From Bryobacterales bacterium (GTDB taxonomy: Bacteria; Acidobacteriota; Terriglobia; Bryobacterales; Bryobacteraceae): DNA of 40,327 bases. A model generated the notes under the pieces. The model saw nothing but the letters and a program-made list of their open reading frames with translations. It was not told where the DNA came from and ran no database searches. This document shows, one piece after another, positions 37,588 to 40,327 of the stretch. Location of the stretch: positions 1 to 40,327 of the forward strand of contig DAHVTI010000078.1 in the NCBI GenBank assembly GCA_027324255.1, in the 5' to 3' direction. Made by a program: the position numbers and the translations under genes. The first letter of the stretch is position 1, and each line of letters opens with the position of its first letter.

Positions 37588-38093
37588 CGGTAGTCGGGGG
37601 AGGCCGCCGTTGCGGCAAGAGCAGGTACGCGCTGGCCCTGGCCAGCGCCCACGGGCCGCGGCTGGGCTTCATCGCCACGCTCTGCCCGGACGATGAGGAG
37701 AGCCGGCAGAAGGTGGAAACCGCCCGCCGCGAGCGGGGCGCCTCGTTCCTCACCGTGGAGGAGCAGTTCGAGGTGCCGGGCGTGCTGGAGGCCCGCGCGG
37801 AACTGCTCGACGCCATCGTCGTGGACGACCTCACCACCTGGGTTTCGAATCTCGTCATCGCCGGCCGCACCGACGCCGAGGTGGAGGTGGCCGCCGAACG
37901 CCTCATCCAGGCGGCCGGCAAGGGCCCCGCCGAGGTCGTCATCGTCACCAGCGACGTGGACTTCGGTTTCGCCATCGACTCCCCCGCCTCGCGCCAGTTC
38001 CGCCGCCTGGCCGGCTACATCAACCGCCGCGTGGCGGAATCCGCCTCCAGGCTCTACTGGATGGTCTTCGGCGCGCCCAACAGAATCCGATGA
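37578..38093 (+). CDS. cobU: CobU-like adenosylcobinamide kinase, atypical (no guanylylated His)
   Basis: 171 residues, family length. P-loop GGGRRCGKS (7-15) and a later VDDLTTWVSNLV (Walker B) plus GFAIDSPASRQFRRL and INRRVAESA fit CobU/CobP. In the enterobacterial enzyme the GMP-carrying His lies in the RIxxH block; the matching region here is RQKVETARRERG with A49 in the His place, so the guanylyltransferase mechanism may be altered or absent while the kinase P-loop stays. The ATG at 37578 is chosen with AGGAGGAGGT a few bases upstream. Overlaps cobT by 4 bases. Confidence 0.82.
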   Translation: MAIAVVGGGRRCGKSRYALALASAHGPRLGFIATLCPDDEESRQKVETARRERGASFLTVEEQFEVPGVLEARAELLDAIVVDDLTTWVSNLVIAGRTDAEVEVAAERLIQAAGKGPAEVVIVTSDVDFGFAIDSPASRQFRRLAGYINRRVAESASRLYWMVFGAPNRIR

Positions 38094-39121
38094 TCTCAAG
38101 ACTTGCCGACCGCACACTCGAACAGATCCGCCCGCTCTTCGACGCCAACCTGGCCGCCACGCTGGCCGGGCGGTGGGCCGCGCAGAACCGGCTTCCGGGC
38201 AGTCTGGGGCGGTTCGAGCACCTCGTCGTCCACTACGGGCTGGTGAAAGGCACGGCGCAACCGGTGGCGGCGCGCAAGGGGCTGGTGGTCTTCGCCTCCG
38301 ATCACGGCATCGTGCACGAGGGGGTGACGGCGGAGGCGCAGGACGACACGCAGCGCCAGGTGCGCCAGTTCCTGCAAGGCGGGTCGGCGGCGGGCGTGCT
38401 CTGCCGCTCGTGCCACATCGACCCGCTGCTGGTGGATGTGGGCCTGGCGGCCGAGCCGGAAACAGGCGCCGTCGGCCGCAAGATCGCGGGCGGGTCGCGG
38501 AGCATGTCGCAGACGGCCGCCCTCAGCGCGGAGCAGACCGTCGCGGCGCTGGAAACCGGCATCCGGCTGGCTGAAGAGCTGGCGCTGCGTTTCGAAGTGG
38601 TGGGGCTGGGGCAGCTCGGCGTCGGCGGCTCCTGCGCCGCCGCGGCCCTGCTCAGCGCGTTCTCCGGCCGCGACGCGGCCGACTGCGCGCAGCGCGAGCC
38701 CGGCCTCGACGAGGCCACCTTCAACCGCCGCGTGCAGGTGATCCGCACGGCCGTCAACCTCCACCAGGGCGAAGCAATCACGCCGCTCGGCATCCTCCGC
38801 ACGCTCGGAGGACTGGACCTCGCCGCCCTCACCGGGTTCATCCTCGGCGCCGCCGCCCGGCGGCTGCCCGTCGTCGTCGACGGCTTCACGGCGGGCGCCG
38901 CGGCGGTGGCGGCCCGCGCGCTGTCGCCGGATTCGCTCGACGCGCTCATCTTCCCCCACGTCGACCCGTCCCGGCCCCACTCCTACCTGCTGCATTTCCT
39001 CTCTGTGCAGCCGCTGCTGGACCTGCGCATCCAGGAGGAGGGCGGCTTCGGCGCGGCCCTGGGCCTCGCCATGCTGGACCTCGCCCTGCACCAGTACGCC
39101 GAGGTGCAGGGCCCGGCCTGA
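38090..39121 (+). CDS. cobT: CobT-like nicotinate-nucleotide:base phosphoribosyltransferase, divergent
   Basis: 343 residues. LPGSLGRFEHL, FASDHGIVHEGV and LQGGSAAGVLCR match CobT motifs for the lower-ligand base site and phosphate site. Two places differ from the canonical enzyme: the GEMGIGNTT block reads GQLGVGGSC (Gln175 for Glu), and the C-terminal GEGTGA that carries the catalytic Glu reads QEEGGFGA with the Glu shifted by one. Its role would be to make alpha-ribazole phosphate from a benzimidazole or other base. It is the last gene of the cobalamin cluster; no CobS is seen in the window. Confidence 0.82.
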   Translation: MISRLADRTLEQIRPLFDANLAATLAGRWAAQNRLPGSLGRFEHLVVHYGLVKGTAQPVAARKGLVVFASDHGIVHEGVTAEAQDDTQRQVRQFLQGGSAAGVLCRSCHIDPLLVDVGLAAEPETGAVGRKIAGGSRSMSQTAALSAEQTVAALETGIRLAEELALRFEVVGLGQLGVGGSCAAAALLSAFSGRDAADCAQREPGLDEATFNRRVQVIRTAVNLHQGEAITPLGILRTLGGLDLAALTGFILGAAARRLPVVVDGFTAGAAAVAARALSPDSLDALIFPHVDPSRPHSYLLHFLSVQPLLDLRIQEEGGFGAALGLAMLDLALHQYAEVQGPA

Positions 39122-39163
39122 GTGCCTTCCGGCCGCCGGTTAGGGGCTGGAACCACACAGAGG

Positions 39164-39169
39164 TAAAAT
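39164..39169 (+). promoter_or_regulatory. Candidate -10 box before the FtsX-type permease
   Basis: TAAAAT in a short AT-rich patch 30 bases upstream of the TTG start, after the end of the cobalamin cluster. No convincing -35. Suggests a new transcription unit starts here. Confidence 0.35.
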
Positions 39170-39199
39170 GGTTTATTCTGCTGGAGGATCAGCAGCCTT

Positions 39200-40300
39200 T
39201 TGATCAATCGACTCGTCATTGAAAACCTCAAGCACCGCAAGCTGCGCACCGGCCTCAGCGCTCTGTCCATCGGATTTCAGGTGACCATGATTCTGGCCGT
39301 CACCGGCCTGAGCCGCGGTATGCTGCAGGACTCGGTGAACCGCGCGAAGGGCGTCGGCGCCGACATCTGGATCAAGCCGCCAGGCGCGTCGGCCATCTCG
39401 CTGAGCGGCGCATTCATGCCTGAAAAGGTTCTCGATTACTTCCAGAGCGTCCCCCACGTCGCCCTGGCGACGGGCACCACCATTCAACTGGTGGGCGGTA
39501 TCAGCACCGTCAGCGGCATCGACTACGGCCAGTTCGTCAAGCTCAGCGGCCCGTTCAAGTTCCTGGAGGGCGGCCCCTTCCAGTCGCCCGACGACGTCAT
39601 CGTCGACCGCTGGTACGCCGAGCAGCAGAACCTGCATGTCGGCGGCACGGTGAAACTGGTGAACCACGACTGGCGCATCTGCGGCATCGTGGAGCCGGGC
39701 AAGCTGGCGCGCCTGTTCGTCCCCATCGGCCGCCTGCAGGAACTGACCAACAGCGAAAAGAAGCTGAGCCAGGCGTTCCTCAAGCTCGACAACCCGGCCA
39801 ACACGCGGCAGGTCATCGCCTGGCTGAAGCGGCAGCCGGAGCTGGAAGGCTACTCGATCTACTCCATCGAGGAGTTCGTCAGCCTGTTTTCGGTGAACAA
39901 CGTGCCTGGACTGCGGGCCTTCATCTACGTCATCATCGGCCTGTCGATCGTGATCGGGTTCCTGGTCGTGGGCCTGACGATGTACACCACGGTGCTCGAG
40001 CGGACGCGCGAGATCGGAATCCTGAAGGCGCTGGGCGCCTCGCCAGGAGACATCATCAACATTCTGGTGCGGGAGACCACCATGCTGGCGCTGGCCGGCT
40101 GGCTCTCCGGCATTCTGCTATCGATGGGCACGAGTTGGGCCATCAACCGTTTTGTGCGGGCCAACCTCCAGTCCCAGATCACGCCCGACTGGTGGCCCGT
40201 CGCGCTGGCCGTTTCCGTGGTCGCCAGCATGTTGGGAGCGCTGTATCCGGGCCTGCGCGCGGCCCGTCAGGATGCCATTGAGGCACTGTCCTACGAATAG
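39200..40300 (+). CDS. FtsX/MacB-type ABC transporter permease
   Basis: 366 residues. One N-terminal helix (LSALSIGFQVTMILAVTGL) is followed by a periplasmic MacB-like domain (about 40-235) and three C-terminal helices (YVIIGLSIVIGFLVVGL, ETTMLALAGWLSGILL, VALAVSVVASMLGALYPG). TREIGILKALGASPGDI between helices is the coupling region typical of FtsX/LolC/MacB permeases. Such proteins move lipoproteins, peptides or act as mechanotransmitters rather than classical pumps. The start is TTG with GGAGG 12 bases upstream. The ATPase partner is expected just beyond the window. Confidence 0.88.
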   Translation: MINRLVIENLKHRKLRTGLSALSIGFQVTMILAVTGLSRGMLQDSVNRAKGVGADIWIKPPGASAISLSGAFMPEKVLDYFQSVPHVALATGTTIQLVGGISTVSGIDYGQFVKLSGPFKFLEGGPFQSPDDVIVDRWYAEQQNLHVGGTVKLVNHDWRICGIVEPGKLARLFVPIGRLQELTNSEKKLSQAFLKLDNPANTRQVIAWLKRQPELEGYSIYSIEEFVSLFSVNNVPGLRAFIYVIIGLSIVIGFLVVGLTMYTTVLERTREIGILKALGASPGDIINILVRETTMLALAGWLSGILLSMGTSWAINRFVRANLQSQITPDWWPVALAVSVVASMLGALYPGLRAARQDAIEALSYE

Positions 40301-40310
40301 GAACCGGCTC

Positions 40311-40327
40311 ATGGCAGATCCCATCAT
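40311..40327 (+). CDS. Start of the next gene (partial, possible ABC ATPase)
   Basis: ATG GCA GAT CCC ATC follows the permease stop by 10 bases, with AGGAA overlapping that stop. Only five codons are in view. An ABC ATPase is expected from FtsX-type operon layout; nothing in the five codons proves it. Confidence 0.4.

Overview
The window looks like chromosomal DNA of a GC-rich soil-type Acidobacteriota, most like the Solibacter/Bryobacter group. This is an inference from gene content: an Oar-like TonB-dependent receptor with a carboxypeptidase-regulatory domain, a Tat-exported sulfatase, a VCBS/FG-GAP gene remnant, an S9 peptidase and frequent TTG/GTG starts. No rRNA, tRNA, CRISPR, insertion sequence or phage gene was seen. 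All identifications come from reading motifs; no database search was run.

Layout. (1) 1-697, minus: 5' part of a thiamine-diphosphate 2-oxoacid dehydrogenase E1 gene. (2) 831-7260, plus: an NsrR-type regulator followed by a nitrate-reductase-like operon. It encodes a NarK-type transporter fused to a NarI-like cytochrome b, a molybdopterin oxidoreductase, a four-cluster ferredoxin, a Tat-type Rieske protein and a small membrane protein. (3) 7450-12456, plus: an orphan TadZ/CpaE-like ATPase, a nitronate-monooxygenase-like flavoprotein and a secreted protein of unknown function. (4) 12459-16674: glgX on plus, flanked by two decayed minus-strand genes, one PcfJ-like and one FG-GAP/VCBS-like. (5) 16824-20104, minus: a sulfatase and a secreted alpha/beta-hydrolase that appears to have lost its catalytic Ser and His. 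(6) 20163-22484, plus: a secreted S9 peptidase. (7) 22497-32088, minus: an HTH regulator with a periplasmic-binding-protein-like domain, a TonB receptor, mtgA, a zinc alcohol dehydrogenase, a Cys-rich zinc protein and glycogen phosphorylase. (8) 32280-39121, plus: an Rrf2 regulator, then a cobalamin salvage and uptake cluster (a shrunken CobQ-like protein, CobD, BtuF, BtuD, BtuC, CobU, CobT). (9) 39200-end: an FtsX-type ABC permease and the first codons of the next gene.

How the parts may work together. The nar-like operon could take up nitrate and reduce it with electrons passed through b-type heme, Rieske and ferredoxin centres under NO-sensing control; an NsrR-like palindrome overlaps the promoter of the regulator. 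The HTH/PBP regulator at 22.5 kb could sense molybdate, which that operon needs, but this is only a hypothesis. The cobalamin cluster has overlapping genes and intact transport and CobD parts. Three of its enzymes (CobQ-like, CobU, CobT) each differ at the residue known to be catalytic in the family. That is either a divergent branch of nucleotide-loop chemistry or a repurposed system, and it is the most interesting lead here together with the nar-like operon.
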